Shown: positions 1-9,123, counted from the stretch's first letter. The stretch: DNA of 64,000 nucleotides from Micromonospora siamensis (GCF_900090305.1 NZ_LT607751.1:1054001-1118000); one strand, 5' to 3'. Numbers and translations: made by a program. Notes: a model not told the origin generated them from the letters alone.

Positions 1-235
1 TGATTCGTCATCGACGATGGCACGTGATTCGTCACTTGTCACCGGGCAACCAGATAAGTTTCTGAGTATTTTTTGCCTTCAAAAGGGGCTAATGCCGCGT
101 CAGGGCAGCGAAAAATTCAGCTGATTGTCAGCTGGTGATCGCTCGCAGTGAGCGGATTATGAGGTCCCCATAATGGAGCGCCGACCGGCACGAAAATGTC
201 ACACGATCTGGCGGGGATCGACGGAGCGGTGTCAG
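1..235. other. AT-rich intergenic region, no gene seen
   Basis: No credible coding sequence. The first 180 bases are clearly less GC-rich than the rest of the window. They contain the decamer TGATTCGTCA twice (near 1-10 and 25-34), a short inverted pair CAGCTG..CAGCTG near 118-135, and ATTATG..CCATAAT near 156-174. This may be a promoter region for a gene to the left of the window. Function not determinable. Confidence 0.5.
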
Positions 236-281
236 AAAAAGCGGGGCCCGCCCGGAGCAGTGTGCTCCGAACGGGCCCCGC
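236..281 (-). terminator. Intrinsic terminator of the M6 protease gene
   Basis: 19-base arms at 241-259 and 263-281, two mismatches, 3-nt loop. On the minus strand the stem is followed directly by TTTTT. It lies 36 bases beyond the protease stop codon. Confidence 0.85.
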
Positions 282-316
282 CGGGTGCCCGTCCCGGCGA
301 ACCGGGACGTATCAGG

Positions 317-3103
317 TCAGTTCGTGGCCGGGGTGACGCGCACCGTGGCGTACGAGTTGTCCTTGGCGGTCTTCACGATGTTGATCGAGACGCCGTAGCT
401 GACACCGGCGTCGCCCGGGTTGCCCGACCCCAGCACGGTGAACCCGAGGTCGGTGCCGTAGAGCGCCGTCGCCGGGGTGCCGTCCGGGTTGGTGATCCGG
501 GTGGTGTACGGCGCCATGCCCCGGGAGGGGATGACCACCGAGGCGTCGCTGTCGCGGGCGAAGAGCCGGCCGTCACGCGACTCCAGACCCGGGTACCAGC
601 CCTTGGCGTCGGTGAAGCCGGCCACCGGGGCCTGCGCGCCGAAGCTGGTGCAGTACGCGCTGTACGGCTCCGTCGCCGCCTCCAGGCACTCCTTGAAGGG
701 GTACGTCGGGTTCAGCGAGAACGCCGCGTTCGAGGACTGCGGCCGGCTCGGCAGGTTGTCCAACGTCGACGGGTCCTTGACCGCCGCCTCACCCTGCCGG
801 CGCAGCGGCTCGTTGTGCGAGTCGACGATCAGCAGGCCGCCCTTGGCGCCGTAGCTCGGCAGCGCGGTCGCCTGCGCGGTGACGTGGTTGACGTCGCCCA
901 GGGCGGTGTCGCGGTACCAGACCAGCATGCCCGGGGCGTTGTACGAGATCCGGTCGACCTTCCACGCCTCGTGCGAGTAGATCGTGTCGTAGGCGTACTT
1001 CAGGCCCTTGTCGAACCCGTCGAAGTTGCGCCACTCGGCCAGGTAGTACTGCGCCTTGACCTGGGTGCCCGAGTCGACGTGCCAGCCCGCGCCGGTGCTG
1101 TCGGTGAAGGTGCCGCCGGTCTGGGTCCAGCCGTTCGCACCGCCCTCGACGTCGTCGCTCCAGGTGGTGGTGCCGCCGCCGGTGACCGAGAAGTCGTCGG
1201 CGAACCAGCCCCGCTCCAGGAAGGCCGCGTCGGTGGCCTGCCGCAGCCGCAGCTGCACGGTCTTCCCCGCGTACGCCGACAGGTCGACGTAGTCGTGGCG
1301 CCAGCCGCCGCTGGAGCCGGTCAGGCCGTACTTCTTGTCGCCGTAGTCGTGCATCCGGCCGCTCGGGTCGGCGTAGCCGTCACCGGTGGAGACCAGCTTG
1401 CCGCTCGCGTCGTAGACCTTCTGCTCGGCCCAGGTCGTGCCGCCGTCGGTCGAGACCTCGACGAAGCCGTAGTCCCAGTCCTGCTCGATGACGTAGTTGT
1501 TCCACATCCAGAACTTCGCGTCCACCGCGGCCGGGACGGCCACCTCGCGGGAGAGCTTGACGTCGGCCCAGTCCTGGTCGGCGCCCGAGTACCACATCTT
1601 GTCGCCGCTGTGCGGCGTCGCCAGGTTGATCACCTTGTCCGGCAGGTCGACCTTGATGCCGTCCTTGGTGCCGACCGGGGTGTTCGAGGTCTGGCCGAGC
1701 TGCACGGCGCGCGGGTCGTCGCCCGGCTTGAGGGTCAGCGGGTCGGCCCAGCCGAGGACCCACTTGTCCCAGATCCCCATGTGGGTGGGGAGCGCCTGGA
1801 AGATCTCGCCGGAGTGCGAGCCCGAGGCCATCAGGTCCCAGAAGTCGACGTCCGAGTCGGCGCTGCCGGAGGTGTCATAGAGGTCCGGCAGGCCCAGGTC
1901 GTGGCCGAACTCGTGGGCGAAGACGCCGACGCCGGCGTCCTCCGGCTGCACGATGTAGTTCGACACCTTCAGCTCCGTGCCGGGGATCGTGTAGCCGCCG
2001 GGCACGGCCGAGGAGTGCGCCCAGACCGCGTACGTGCCCTGGTCGCCGCCGCCACGGGACTTGCCCATGCCGGCGTGCACCAGCACCAGGTGGTCGATGA
2101 CGCCGTCCGGCTCGTTGACGTTGCCGTCACCGTCGACGTCGCCCTGGTCCTCGATGTCGTAGTCGGCCCAGGGGAAGTTCGGGTCCTGCTGTGCCAGCGT
2201 GGTGACGGCGTCGGTGGCGAGCCGGCCCGGCCCCTTCGGGTTGTCCGGGTGGCCGAGCATCGTCTGCATCGGCCCGGCGACCCACTCGCCCTTGTCGTTC
2301 TTCGAGCAGCGGTCGGCGGCGTACCAGGCCTCCGAGTGCGGCACGGTGATCCACGGGCTGGCCTGCCCGTCGACGGTGTACGCGCCCTTGGACATCTCCA
2401 GGTACATGTTGTGCATCGTGCGGCCGGCCAGGCTCACGCCCGGCTTGCCGTCCGGGCCGGTCAGGTCCTTGCGGACCCGCTCGGTGATGCCCTCGGAGGT
2501 GTAGAGCATCTTGTCGTAGTGCTCCGGCGAGAAGTCCGGCACCCACATCGAGTTGTTGTCCTCGTGCGGCAGGGACGCCGGGTCCGGGAGGCCGTTGTGC
2601 TTCGGGCCGTTCTGCACGGTGCCGAGGACACAGCTCCGGTCCTCGAAGACCGTCTTCGGCACGTACACGTTGCGGAAGTCGTCGTTGGCCTGGTCGTTGA
2701 ACTCCACGAGCAGGGTGAGCAGCTTGGCCGTCTGGGTGCCCTTGGCCTGCTTGATCTGCCGCGGGCTCTGCCCGGTGCGGATCGCCTTGGCCTCGGTCTT
2801 GGCCAGCTGGCGGGCGGCGACCGGGTTGCCGCCGGCGAACTTCCGGTCGTACGCCCGGGCCCGGTCCAGCGCCGGGGCGTACACGCCGTTGCTGCCCTTG
2901 ACCTCGCGGCCGGCGGTGTCCGGCTGGACCGCCGGCTCGGCGTAGTTGATGTAGTAGTCGCTCGCGCCCGGGTTGGCCTGGACCGGGGCGGCCTGGTGGG
3001 CCGCCGCGCTGCCGGTCACGGTCAGTGACGTGGCGGCGAGGGCGATGGCGGGCAGCGCGACGAGTAGGCGTCGGCGCGACCCGGATTTCGGGGATGTGGT
3101 CAT
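317..3103 (-). CDS. Secreted immune-inhibitor-A-type M6 family metalloprotease
   Basis: Predicted exported zinc endopeptidase of 928 residues. The N-terminus is a typical signal peptide: a twin-Arg/Arg-rich start (SGSRRR), a hydrophobic core, then an Ala-rich SAAAHQA cleavage region near residue 38. The zinc motif HEFGH is at residues 397-401 and is followed by DLGLPDLYD, as in immune inhibitor A / peptidase M6 proteins. A C-terminal beta-rich region (GWRHDYVDLSAYAG, FADDFSVTGGG) resembles the MAM/jelly-roll part of that family. I chose the ATG at 3103 because it has an upstream GGAG (4-nt spacer); an in-frame ATG 21 bases further up has no visible ribosome site. Family known from secreted proteases that degrade host or environmental proteins; the substrate here is unknown. 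Monocistronic, closed by a strong terminator. Confidence 0.93.
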   Translation of the reverse strand: MTTSPKSGSRRRLLVALPAIALAATSLTVTGSAAAHQAAPVQANPGASDYYINYAEPAVQPDTAGREVKGSNGVYAPALDRARAYDRKFAGGNPVAARQLAKTEAKAIRTGQSPRQIKQAKGTQTAKLLTLLVEFNDQANDDFRNVYVPKTVFEDRSCVLGTVQNGPKHNGLPDPASLPHEDNNSMWVPDFSPEHYDKMLYTSEGITERVRKDLTGPDGKPGVSLAGRTMHNMYLEMSKGAYTVDGQASPWITVPHSEAWYAADRCSKNDKGEWVAGPMQTMLGHPDNPKGPGRLATDAVTTLAQQDPNFPWADYDIEDQGDVDGDGNVNEPDGVIDHLVLVHAGMGKSRGGGDQGTYAVWAHSSAVPGGYTIPGTELKVSNYIVQPEDAGVGVFAHEFGHDLGLPDLYDTSGSADSDVDFWDLMASGSHSGEIFQALPTHMGIWDKWVLGWADPLTLKPGDDPRAVQLGQTSNTPVGTKDGIKVDLPDKVINLATPHSGDKMWYSGADQDWADVKLSREVAVPAAVDAKFWMWNNYVIEQDWDYGFVEVSTDGGTTWAEQKVYDASGKLVSTGDGYADPSGRMHDYGDKKYGLTGSSGGWRHDYVDLSAYAGKTVQLRLRQATDAAFLERGWFADDFSVTGGGTTTWSDDVEGGANGWTQTGGTFTDSTGAGWHVDSGTQVKAQYYLAEWRNFDGFDKGLKYAYDTIYSHEAWKVDRISYNAPGMLVWYRDTALGDVNHVTAQATALPSYGAKGGLLIVDSHNEPLRRQGEAAVKDPSTLDNLPSRPQSSNAAFSLNPTYPFKECLEAATEPYSAYCTSFGAQAPVAGFTDAKGWYPGLESRDGRLFARDSDASVVIPSRGMAPYTTRITNPDGTPATALYGTDLGFTVLGSGNPGDAGVSYGVSINIVKTAKDNSYATVRVTPATN

Positions 3104-3294
3104 GCCACTCCGTTTCTCGGGCATGGAGAGGGGAGAGACCCCCGCCGAAGCGCATCGAAGCGACGAATGTCGAAGCGGGGGATGCGGGTGAACCTAGAGG
3201 AGATTCCCCCGGGCCGACAGGGGTCGGCTCGCGCCTCTGACCGTTCGGGTGGCGCGGCCCCGCCAACCGACGGAGGTCGGCGCGCCCCGACAGC

Positions 3295-3328
3295 ACGATG
3301 GGCGGGCCCGACCGGGCCCGCCCATCGT
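3295..3328 (-). terminator. Hairpin terminator downstream of acsA
   Basis: Perfect 16-base inverted repeat (3295-3310 / 3313-3328) with a 2-nt spacer, 17 bases after the acsA stop. No clear T-run on the minus strand, so it may be an L-shaped actinobacterial terminator. The rest of 3104-3344 is intergenic and should hold the protease promoter, which I could not pinpoint. Confidence 0.7.
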
Positions 3329-3344
3329 CGTCCGCGTACGCCGA

Positions 3345-5336
3345 TCAGTCCTCGGCCTTGCCGCCCTGCATGCCGGAGGAGATCAGCTCCATCACCGAGG
3401 AGTCCTGGAGCGTGGTCACGTCGCCCAGCGACCGGTTCTCCGCCACGTCCCGCAGCAACCGGCGCATGATCTTGCCGGAGCGGGTCTTCGGCAGCTCCGG
3501 CACCAGCATGATCTGCCGCGGCTTGGCGATCGGGCCGAGCGTCTTCGCCACGTGGTTGCGCAGCTCGGCGATGAGCTGCTCACCGGCCTCGCCGGAGATG
3601 TCGGCGGTGCCACGCGGGATGGCGAACGCGACGATCGCCTGCCCGGTGGTCGGGTCGGTCGCGCCGACCACGGCCGCCTCGGCCACCGACGGATGGGAGA
3701 CCAGCGCCGACTCCACCTCGGTGGTGGAGATGTTGTGGCCGGACACCAGCATCACGTCGTCGACCCGGCCGAGCAGCCAGATGTGCCCGTCGTCGTCCTT
3801 CTTCGCGCCGTCCCCGGCGAAGTAGATCCACTGGTCGCCGCCGGTGTTGCCGGCGCCCGCCCCGAACCGCGACCAGTACGTCTCCAGGAACCGGTTGTCG
3901 TCGCCCCACACCGTGCGCAGCATCGACGGCCACGGCTCCCGCAGCACCAGGTAGCCGCCCCCGCCGTTCGGCACCGACCGGCCCTGGTCGTCGACCACGT
4001 CGGCCACCACACCGGGCAGCGGGGTCATCGCCGAACCGGGCTTGGTCTCGGTGACCCCGGGCAGCGGCGAGATCATGATCGCCCCGGTCTCGGTCTGCCA
4101 CCAGGTGTCCACGATGGGCAGCTCACCCCGGCCGACGTGCTGCCTGTACCACATCCACGCCTCGGGGTTGATCGGCTCGCCGACGCTGCCCAGCAGGCGC
4201 AGCGACGACATGTCGAAGCCGGCCGGGATGTCCTCGCCCCACTTCATCATGGTGCGGATCAGCGTCGGCGCGGTGTAGAGGATGGTCACCCGGTACTTGT
4301 CGACGATCTCCCAGAACCGACCCTTGTGCGGGGTGTCCGGGGTGCCCTCGTACATGACCTGGGTGGCGCCGTTGGCCAGCGGGCCGTACACGATGTAGGA
4401 GTGGCCGGTCACCCAGCCGATGTCGGCGGTGCACCAGTAGACGTCGCTCTCCGGCTTCAGGTCGAAGACCGCGTGCGCGGTGTACGCCGCCTGGGTCAGG
4501 TAGCCACCCGTGGTGTGCAGGATGCCCTTCGGCCGGGCGGTGGTGCCGCTGGTGTAGAGGATGAACAGCGGGTGCTCGGCGTCGAACGGCTGCGCGGCGT
4601 GCTCCGCCGAGGCGCTCTCCACCGTCTCGTGCCACCAGTGGTCCTTCGCCGACCAGGCGACGTCCTCACCGGTGCGACGGACCACCAGCACGTGCTCGAT
4701 CGTCGGGCAGTTCGCCACCGCCTCGTCGACGGTCGGCTTCAACGCCGACGGCTTGCCCCGCCGGTAGCCACCGTCCGCGGTGATCACCACCTTGGCGCTG
4801 GCGTCCTGGATCCGGTTGGTCAGCGCGTCGGCGGAGAAACCGCCGAAGACCACGCTGTGCGTCGCGCCGATCCGGGCGCAGGCCAGCATCGCCACCGCCG
4901 CCTCAGGGATCATCGGCAGGTAGATGGCCACCCGGTCACCGGCGACCACGCCCAGGTCGGTCAGCGCGTTCGCCGCCCGGCAGGTCAGCTCGTGCAGGTC
5001 GGCGTAGGTGAGGGTGCGGGTGTCGCCCGGCTCGCCCTCCCAGTGGATCGCCACCTTGTCGCCCCGGCCCGCCTCCACGTGCCGGTCCAGGCAGTTGTAC
5101 GCCACGTTGAGCTGCCCACCGACGAACCACTTCGCGAACGGCGCGTTCGACCAGTCGAGCACCTGGTCCCACTTCTGCGCCCAGGCCAGCCGGTCTGCCT
5201 GACGCTCCCAGAAGGCCAGCCGGTCCCCGGCCGCCTCGTCGTACGCGCCGGCGGTCACGTTGGCGTTCGCCGCGAGTTCGGCCGGGGGCGGGAACTGCCG
5301 CGTCTCGTTCAGCAAGTTGGCCAATGCCTCGCTCAT
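3345..5336 (-). CDS. acsA: Acetyl-CoA synthetase (acetate--CoA ligase, AMP-forming)
   Basis: Activates acetate to acetyl-CoA through acetyl-AMP; cytoplasmic, entry of acetate into central metabolism. The 663-residue length is normal for the family. Visible motifs: the AMP-binding P-loop [11 protein letters not shown], the adenylate motif [15 protein letters not shown], the WWQTETG motif, and near the C-terminus TRSGKIMRR with the catalytic lysine at residue 622, the residue that is reversibly acetylated in this family. The N-terminal [11 protein letters not shown] and ACS-type cap are intact. The start at 5336 has a perfect GGAGGAG about 8 bases upstream. The neighbouring gene is divergent, and the gap of 175 bases should carry both promoters. 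In Mycobacterium tuberculosis the acs gene also sits near the tad-like cluster seen here, so the synteny fits. Confidence 0.97.
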   Translation of the reverse strand: MSEALANLLNETRQFPPPAELAANANVTAGAYDEAAGDRLAFWERQADRLAWAQKWDQVLDWSNAPFAKWFVGGQLNVAYNCLDRHVEAGRGDKVAIHWEGEPGDTRTLTYADLHELTCRAANALTDLGVVAGDRVAIYLPMIPEAAVAMLACARIGATHSVVFGGFSADALTNRIQDASAKVVITADGGYRRGKPSALKPTVDEAVANCPTIEHVLVVRRTGEDVAWSAKDHWWHETVESASAEHAAQPFDAEHPLFILYTSGTTARPKGILHTTGGYLTQAAYTAHAVFDLKPESDVYWCTADIGWVTGHSYIVYGPLANGATQVMYEGTPDTPHKGRFWEIVDKYRVTILYTAPTLIRTMMKWGEDIPAGFDMSSLRLLGSVGEPINPEAWMWYRQHVGRGELPIVDTWWQTETGAIMISPLPGVTETKPGSAMTPLPGVVADVVDDQGRSVPNGGGGYLVLREPWPSMLRTVWGDDNRFLETYWSRFGAGAGNTGGDQWIYFAGDGAKKDDDGHIWLLGRVDDVMLVSGHNISTTEVESALVSHPSVAEAAVVGATDPTTGQAIVAFAIPRGTADISGEAGEQLIAELRNHVAKTLGPIAKPRQIMLVPELPKTRSGKIMRRLLRDVAENRSLGDVTTLQDSSVMELISSGMQGGKAED

Positions 5337-5499
5337 GCGGTGACTCCTCCGTCGCGTGACCTGCGTCTCCTACCCGGCTGAGGTTATCCCCGGCGCACTG
5401 CCCCCGCGACAGCTCGCCCCCCGCCTCCGCGCCCAGCGGCCCGCCGCACGCGCCGAGATGCAAGCCGGGGTCCGGCGGTGGGAGCGGCGCGTGGGTCGC

Positions 5500-5505
5500 T
5501 AGCGT
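5500..5505 (+). promoter_or_regulatory. -10 box TAGCGT, leaderless promoter
   Basis: TAGCGT ends 6 nt before the GTG start of the Fic-like gene, leaving no room for a 5' leader or ribosome site. Confidence 0.55.
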
Positions 5506-5511
5506 TGCGGG

Positions 5512-6258
5512 GTGACCACCGATCCGCTCGCCCCGCTGCTGGAGCTCGCCGACATCGCGCCCGCCGTCGAGCGGGCCCGCGACCACGTCGACCAGGCCAT
5601 GCGGCACCGCGCCCTGCGCCGCCAGGGCGGCCAGGTCGCCGCCGAGGTCAGCCTCCGGTCCGCGGTGGCCAGCGCCGCCCTCGAGGGGTACGCCCACGAG
5701 CGCGAGGCGGTCCGCGCCGGCACGGTCACCGAACCGGTGCTCCAGGGCGCCCTGCGGGTGGCCGGCGCGCTGCCCCAGCTGGTGGAGCTCTGGCCGAAGG
5801 CGCCCCGGCAGGCGCTGGCCAAGCTGCACGTGCTCGCCGCGCGGGACGTCGTACCCTCCGAGGAGCTGGGGCGGCCGGTGGCCGACCCGGTGGTCGCGGT
5901 CCGGCTGGACGGCCTGGCCGGGCTGGTCGCCGGAGGGACGAAGGTCTCGCCGCTGGTGCTGGCCGCGGTGGTGCACGGCGAGCTGCTCAACCTGCGCCCG
6001 TTCGCCGGCCCGTCCGGCGTGGTGGCCCGGGGTGCGGCGCGGCTGGTGCTGATGTCCCGCGGTGTCGACCCGCGCGGCCTGGTGGCGGTGGACGTCGGGC
6101 ACCGCGAGCGGGAGCCGGAGTACGTCGGCGCGGCCGGCGCCTTCGCCACCGGCACCCCGGACGGGCTGCGGTCCTGGCTCCGGCACTATCTGACCGCGGT
6201 GGAGGTGGGCGCCGACCAGCTCACCGCGATCGGCGACGACCTGCTCGCCGCCTCCTGA
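5512..6258 (+). CDS. Degenerate Fic/DOC-fold protein, catalytic His missing
   Basis: 248 residues. Often labelled simply as a hypothetical or 'oxidoreductase' in actinobacteria; I see no dehydrogenase motif. What is visible is a Fic-like helical core: residues 155-173 read HGELLNLRPFAGPSGVVAR, which aligns with the Fic signature HPFxxGNGRxxR but with the catalytic His replaced by Arg162 and the Asn/Arg phosphate-binding residues altered. About 100 residues earlier, SAALEG at 54-59 matches the Fic inhibitory-helix motif (S/T)xxxE(G/N). AMP-transfer activity by the usual mechanism therefore looks impossible; a binding or regulatory role is inference. Start GTG at 5512 is chosen because of the -10 box just upstream. 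It converges with the tetR gene, 18 bases apart. Confidence 0.7.
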   Translation: MTTDPLAPLLELADIAPAVERARDHVDQAMRHRALRRQGGQVAAEVSLRSAVASAALEGYAHEREAVRAGTVTEPVLQGALRVAGALPQLVELWPKAPRQALAKLHVLAARDVVPSEELGRPVADPVVAVRLDGLAGLVAGGTKVSPLVLAAVVHGELLNLRPFAGPSGVVARGAARLVLMSRGVDPRGLVAVDVGHREREPEYVGAAGAFATGTPDGLRSWLRHYLTAVEVGADQLTAIGDDLLAAS

Positions 6259-6276
6259 CGGTTCGGCGCGGCCGGC

Positions 6277-6909
6277 TCAGTCCCGGCGGGCCGCCCGGTT
6301 GACCTTGGCCTGCACCGCCCGCCGGGCGATCGGCCCGAGATCGTCCACAATCTCGATGAGTACCGCGAGCTGGTCCAACGCGGCCATCGCCCGTTCGGCG
6401 CCGGCCCGGTCCACCCCGTCGTAGAGCTCCAACCCGACGAACGCCGCCGAGACCGCCCGGGCCAGGCCGGGCACGTCGGCCACCTCGGCGAACGGGGAAC
6501 CGGCCAGCAACCGCCGCAGCACCGACTCGATCTCGTCCACCCAGAGTTGCAGCGCACCGGCCGTCGGGGCGGCCAACCGTTCCTCGGTCTGCGCGCCGGC
6601 CAGCATCTGGGCGAGGAAGGAGACGTTGCCCAGGTGCCGCTCCTCCTCGTGCAGGGTCCGCCCGACCTCGAGCAGTTCGCGCAGCGTACCCACCCCGGCG
6701 AGGCGGCGCGACCAGTGCTCGACCCGTTCGGCGGTGCTGGCCCGGCAGGCCGCCGTCAACAGGTCGTCCACCGTGCCGAAGTGGTAGAAGACCAGCGCCT
6801 GGTTCACCCCTGCGGCGGCGGCGATGGTGCGGGCCGAGATCCCGGCGATGCCGTGCTGCCGGATCGCCGTGATGGTGCCGTCGAGGAGGCGCTGCTTGGT
6901 GTCGGACAT
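6277..6909 (-). CDS. TetR-family transcriptional regulator
   Basis: 210 residues with a typical TetR N-terminal helix-turn-helix: TITAIRQHGIAGISARTIAAAAGVN..LVFYHFGTVDDLL in residues 11-50, followed by an all-helical ligand-binding half. Start ATG at 6909 has GAGGAG with a proper spacer. It is the last gene of a three-gene operon read right to left (9058 to 6277), and the coding region of the gene before it runs about 105 bases into it. The operon promoter carries two copies of a 16-bp palindrome, the type of site TetR dimers bind, so autorepression of the whole operon is likely (inference). Ligand unknown; the companion membrane methyltransferase-like protein suggests a lipophilic signal. 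Confidence 0.9.
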   Translation of the reverse strand: MSDTKQRLLDGTITAIRQHGIAGISARTIAAAAGVNQALVFYHFGTVDDLLTAACRASTAERVEHWSRRLAGVGTLRELLEVGRTLHEEERHLGNVSFLAQMLAGAQTEERLAAPTAGALQLWVDEIESVLRRLLAGSPFAEVADVPGLARAVSAAFVGLELYDGVDRAGAERAMAALDQLAVLIEIVDDLGPIARRAVQAKVNRAARRD

Positions 6910-8168
6910 CGTTCTCCTCGCGGGTTCGCCGGGTGCGGCGCTGCGATCATCGCATCGGTCACCAGCTGCGCGAACCAGGTGACCCCGGGCAGCCGCAGCG
7001 TCCAGCCCAGCAGGGCCCAGCCGAGGTGCAGATGCTCGAGAGCGCGGGCGACGGCGGCCACCCCCCGATCCGTGTGACCGTCGCCGCCCGCGTACTCGGC
7101 CCGCCACAGCACCCGGGGGTGCGCGGCGGCGGCCAGGATGGTCAGGTTCACTGGAGCCCGGTGCGCCAGGAAACGGCCGGTCGCGGCGCAGGGACCGCAG
7201 TCCTCGTCCAGCCAGAGGACGGCGGGCGGCCCGGCCGCGTACGGCCGGCGGCGGGGCCACCAGTCGCGGACCCGGCGCCGGTGGTCCCGCCACGGTCCGC
7301 CGTGCCGCCGGGCCAGGTCGTCCTCCTCGTGCGGCCCGGCCACCCCGGCGCCGAAGGCGACGGTCGCGGCGGCCACCCCCAGCAGGGTCAGGCTGCGGGT
7401 CGCCGCGGCGGTCAGCAGGATCAGCGCCACGGCGCTGACCTGCATCGGGTTGGCCAGATAGGCGTACGGCCCGGTGGTGACCAGGCGCGGCGGCGGATCC
7501 CACGGGTAGGGGGTGCCGCCGCCGCGTACCGCGAACTCCCGCACCGCTGCCAGGGCCGGCGTGGCGGCCAGCAGCGCGAGCTGGCCGAGCACCAGCAGCC
7601 GGGAGGCGGGCAGGCCGGTCAGGTGGTCCCAGGAGCCGTCGCCGAACTCGAACGCGACGGTGGGCACGAACCACAGCAGCAACGCGGCGAAGAGCCCCAG
7701 CTGGAGCAGGCTCCGCAGGGCCAGGTGACGGCGGTCGGCGCTCCACCGCCCGACCAGTTGCGCCGGCGCCGCCACGGCGAGCAGGCCGAGCAGCTCACCC
7801 ACCGGCCAGTACGGGCCGAGCCGGACCAGCGGCGACAGCGCCGGCATCGTCACCGTGTCCAGCCAGAGCAGCAGGACCAGGGCGAGGGGCAGGGGAACGT
7901 GTCGGCGGAGCAGCACGGGAAGTGGGCCCCAGAGCGCCGACCAGCCGATCCACAGGTCCACCGGCAGCCCGCGGAAGGTGCCGGCCACCGGCGCGAAGCC
8001 CCACCAGCCGGCCGTCCGGGCCAGCCCGTCGAGCGCGGCCACGCCGATCCCGGCGGCCACGAAGGCGAGCAGCGCGGCGGCCCGGGCGTCCCGGGAGCGC
8101 TCGACCCGGGCGGCGGCCAGCACCGCCAGCAGGGGCAGCGCCAGGCTCAGGTGCCGGGCCAGGATCAT
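6804..8168 (-). CDS. Membrane protein: ICMT-like methyltransferase domain fused to DCC thioredoxin-like domain
   Basis: 454 residues. Residues 1-275 hold about seven hydrophobic helices and, at 228-243, RLVTTGPYAYLANPMQ, the signature of isoprenylcysteine carboxyl methyltransferase-like (ICMT/PEMT) proteins that bind SAM and a lipid-like acceptor at the membrane. Residues 315-412 then form a second domain starting AVLWLDEDCGPCAATGRF, with the DxxCxxC motif of the DCC/DUF393 thiol-disulfide family. Fusion of the two is unusual. The start ATG overlaps the stop of the upstream gene by 4 bases (ATGA), indicating translational coupling. The last ~40 residues are Ser/Pro-rich and overlap the tetR start in another frame; either a genuine extension or a late frameshift, with the original end near residue 412. 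Confidence 0.75.
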   Translation of the reverse strand: MILARHLSLALPLLAVLAAARVERSRDARAAALLAFVAAGIGVAALDGLARTAGWWGFAPVAGTFRGLPVDLWIGWSALWGPLPVLLRRHVPLPLALVLLLWLDTVTMPALSPLVRLGPYWPVGELLGLLAVAAPAQLVGRWSADRRHLALRSLLQLGLFAALLLWFVPTVAFEFGDGSWDHLTGLPASRLLVLGQLALLAATPALAAVREFAVRGGGTPYPWDPPPRLVTTGPYAYLANPMQVSAVALILLTAAATRSLTLLGVAAATVAFGAGVAGPHEEDDLARRHGGPWRDHRRRVRDWWPRRRPYAAGPPAVLWLDEDCGPCAATGRFLAHRAPVNLTILAAAAHPRVLWRAEYAGGDGHTDRGVAAVARALEHLHLGWALLGWTLRLPGVTWFAQLVTDAMIAAPHPANPRGERCPTPSSASSTAPSRRSGSTASPGSRPAPSPPPQG

Positions 8169-9058
8169 CGCAGGGCCAGCATGTCCAGCAGGTGGCCGAC
8201 GCCCGCGCCGAGCAGGACGTCCTGGAGCGGACCGAAGTACCAGGAGGGGTCGAGCCCGCGTAGGAAGTCGACCCGGACGCGTACCTCGGTGTGACCCGGG
8301 TCGACCGGCCGCCAGCGCAGGTCGGCGTGCTCGAAGGCGAGCCAGCGTCCGGTGATCGAGGTGTCCTCGACGAAGCGGAAGGCCAGGTGCCCGGGCTCGT
8401 GGGTGGCCACCTCGGCGAGCAGGTGTCCGCCCGGGCCGTGGGAGCTGCCGTGGTAGCCGAACATCCAGCGGTCACCCGGGTCGAGCCCGTCCCCGGCGAC
8501 CTGCCCCGGGGTGGGGACGCCGAGCAGCCGCAACGGCACCGACCGGACGCCGACCGGGTGGGGGCCGCCGGCCAGCCGGGCGGCGACCTGGTCGGCGGGG
8601 AGAGCCACCACCCGCACCACCTCGACCGACTGCTCCGGGTCGAACCGGGGTGCGAGGCCGCTGCCCTCCAGCCCGGGCAGGAGCAGCAGCGGCACGACCA
8701 GGATCGCGTACGAGCGCCCGGAGCGGTGGAAGGCTTCGACCACCGCCGTGGTGCCGTGGGCCACCGCGTACACCAGCGGGGCCGCCAGGATGACGCAGAC
8801 CGCGCCCTCGTGCAGTGCGACCGCGGCCAGGAGCAGGGCGATCGTGGTCACCGAGAAGACCCGGCCGTGCGCCGTACGACCGGGGGTGAGGGCGAGAGCC
8901 ACGGCCAGCAGCACCGGCAGCGCCACGAAGAGCAGCGCGCTGTCGGCGTGCCCCTGGCTGACCGTGATCACGAAGAGGGCCAGCCCGCAGGCCGCGATCA
9001 TGCCGGCCAGCACCCAGTTCGCCCTGGTACGCCGTGGCCGTTCGTCCGTGTCGCCCAT
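8165..9058 (-). CDS. Membrane protein with C-terminal SRPBCC-like domain
   Basis: 297 residues, first gene of the TetR operon. The N-terminal third has four hydrophobic segments (about residues 17-35, 42-60, 68-85, 88-105) plus a further one near 115-130. The rest (about 140-297) is soluble and beta-rich, with GDRWMFGYHG..EVATHEPGHLAFRF..WLAFEHADLRWRPVDPGHTEVRVRVDF, a pattern like polyketide-cyclase/SRPBCC ligand-binding domains. ATG at 9058 has a GGGAGG site. Function not known; the coupling to an ICMT-DCC protein suggests a joint role on a hydrophobic substrate in or at the membrane (inference). Confidence 0.65.
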   Translation of the reverse strand: MGDTDERPRRTRANWVLAGMIAACGLALFVITVSQGHADSALLFVALPVLLAVALALTPGRTAHGRVFSVTTIALLLAAVALHEGAVCVILAAPLVYAVAHGTTAVVEAFHRSGRSYAILVVPLLLLPGLEGSGLAPRFDPEQSVEVVRVVALPADQVAARLAGGPHPVGVRSVPLRLLGVPTPGQVAGDGLDPGDRWMFGYHGSSHGPGGHLLAEVATHEPGHLAFRFVEDTSITGRWLAFEHADLRWRPVDPGHTEVRVRVDFLRGLDPSWYFGPLQDVLLGAGVGHLLDMLALR

Positions 9059-9073
9059 CTCCGCCTCCCCGTG

Positions 9074-9123
9074 TTGAGCACCCGCTCAACTCGGAGGGTA
9101 GCGGCGATTGAGCACTCGCTCAA
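9074..9123 (-). promoter_or_regulatory. Promoter clamped by two TetR-type palindromic operators
   Basis: Two 16-bp palindromes, TTGAGCACCCGCTCAA (9074-9089) and TTGAGCACTCGCTCAA (9108-9123), differ at one central base. Read on the minus strand, TTGAGC of the upstream copy is a -35 box, 17 nt later TACCCT (9100-9095) is a -10 box, and the transcription start would fall inside the second copy. A repressor bound to both would block the promoter completely. The most likely ligand is the TetR protein encoded by the third gene of the operon. Confidence 0.8.

Noticed and set aside
173..3028. 951-codon open frame opposite the M6 protease
   Set aside because: Arg/Val/Gly-rich antisense shadow of a well-supported gene; long open antisense frames are normal at this GC content.
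6277..7746. 489-codon minus-strand frame as one fused gene
   Set aside because: Its first 279 codons are an out-of-frame shadow of the ICMT-DCC gene; only the tetR part from 6909 is real.
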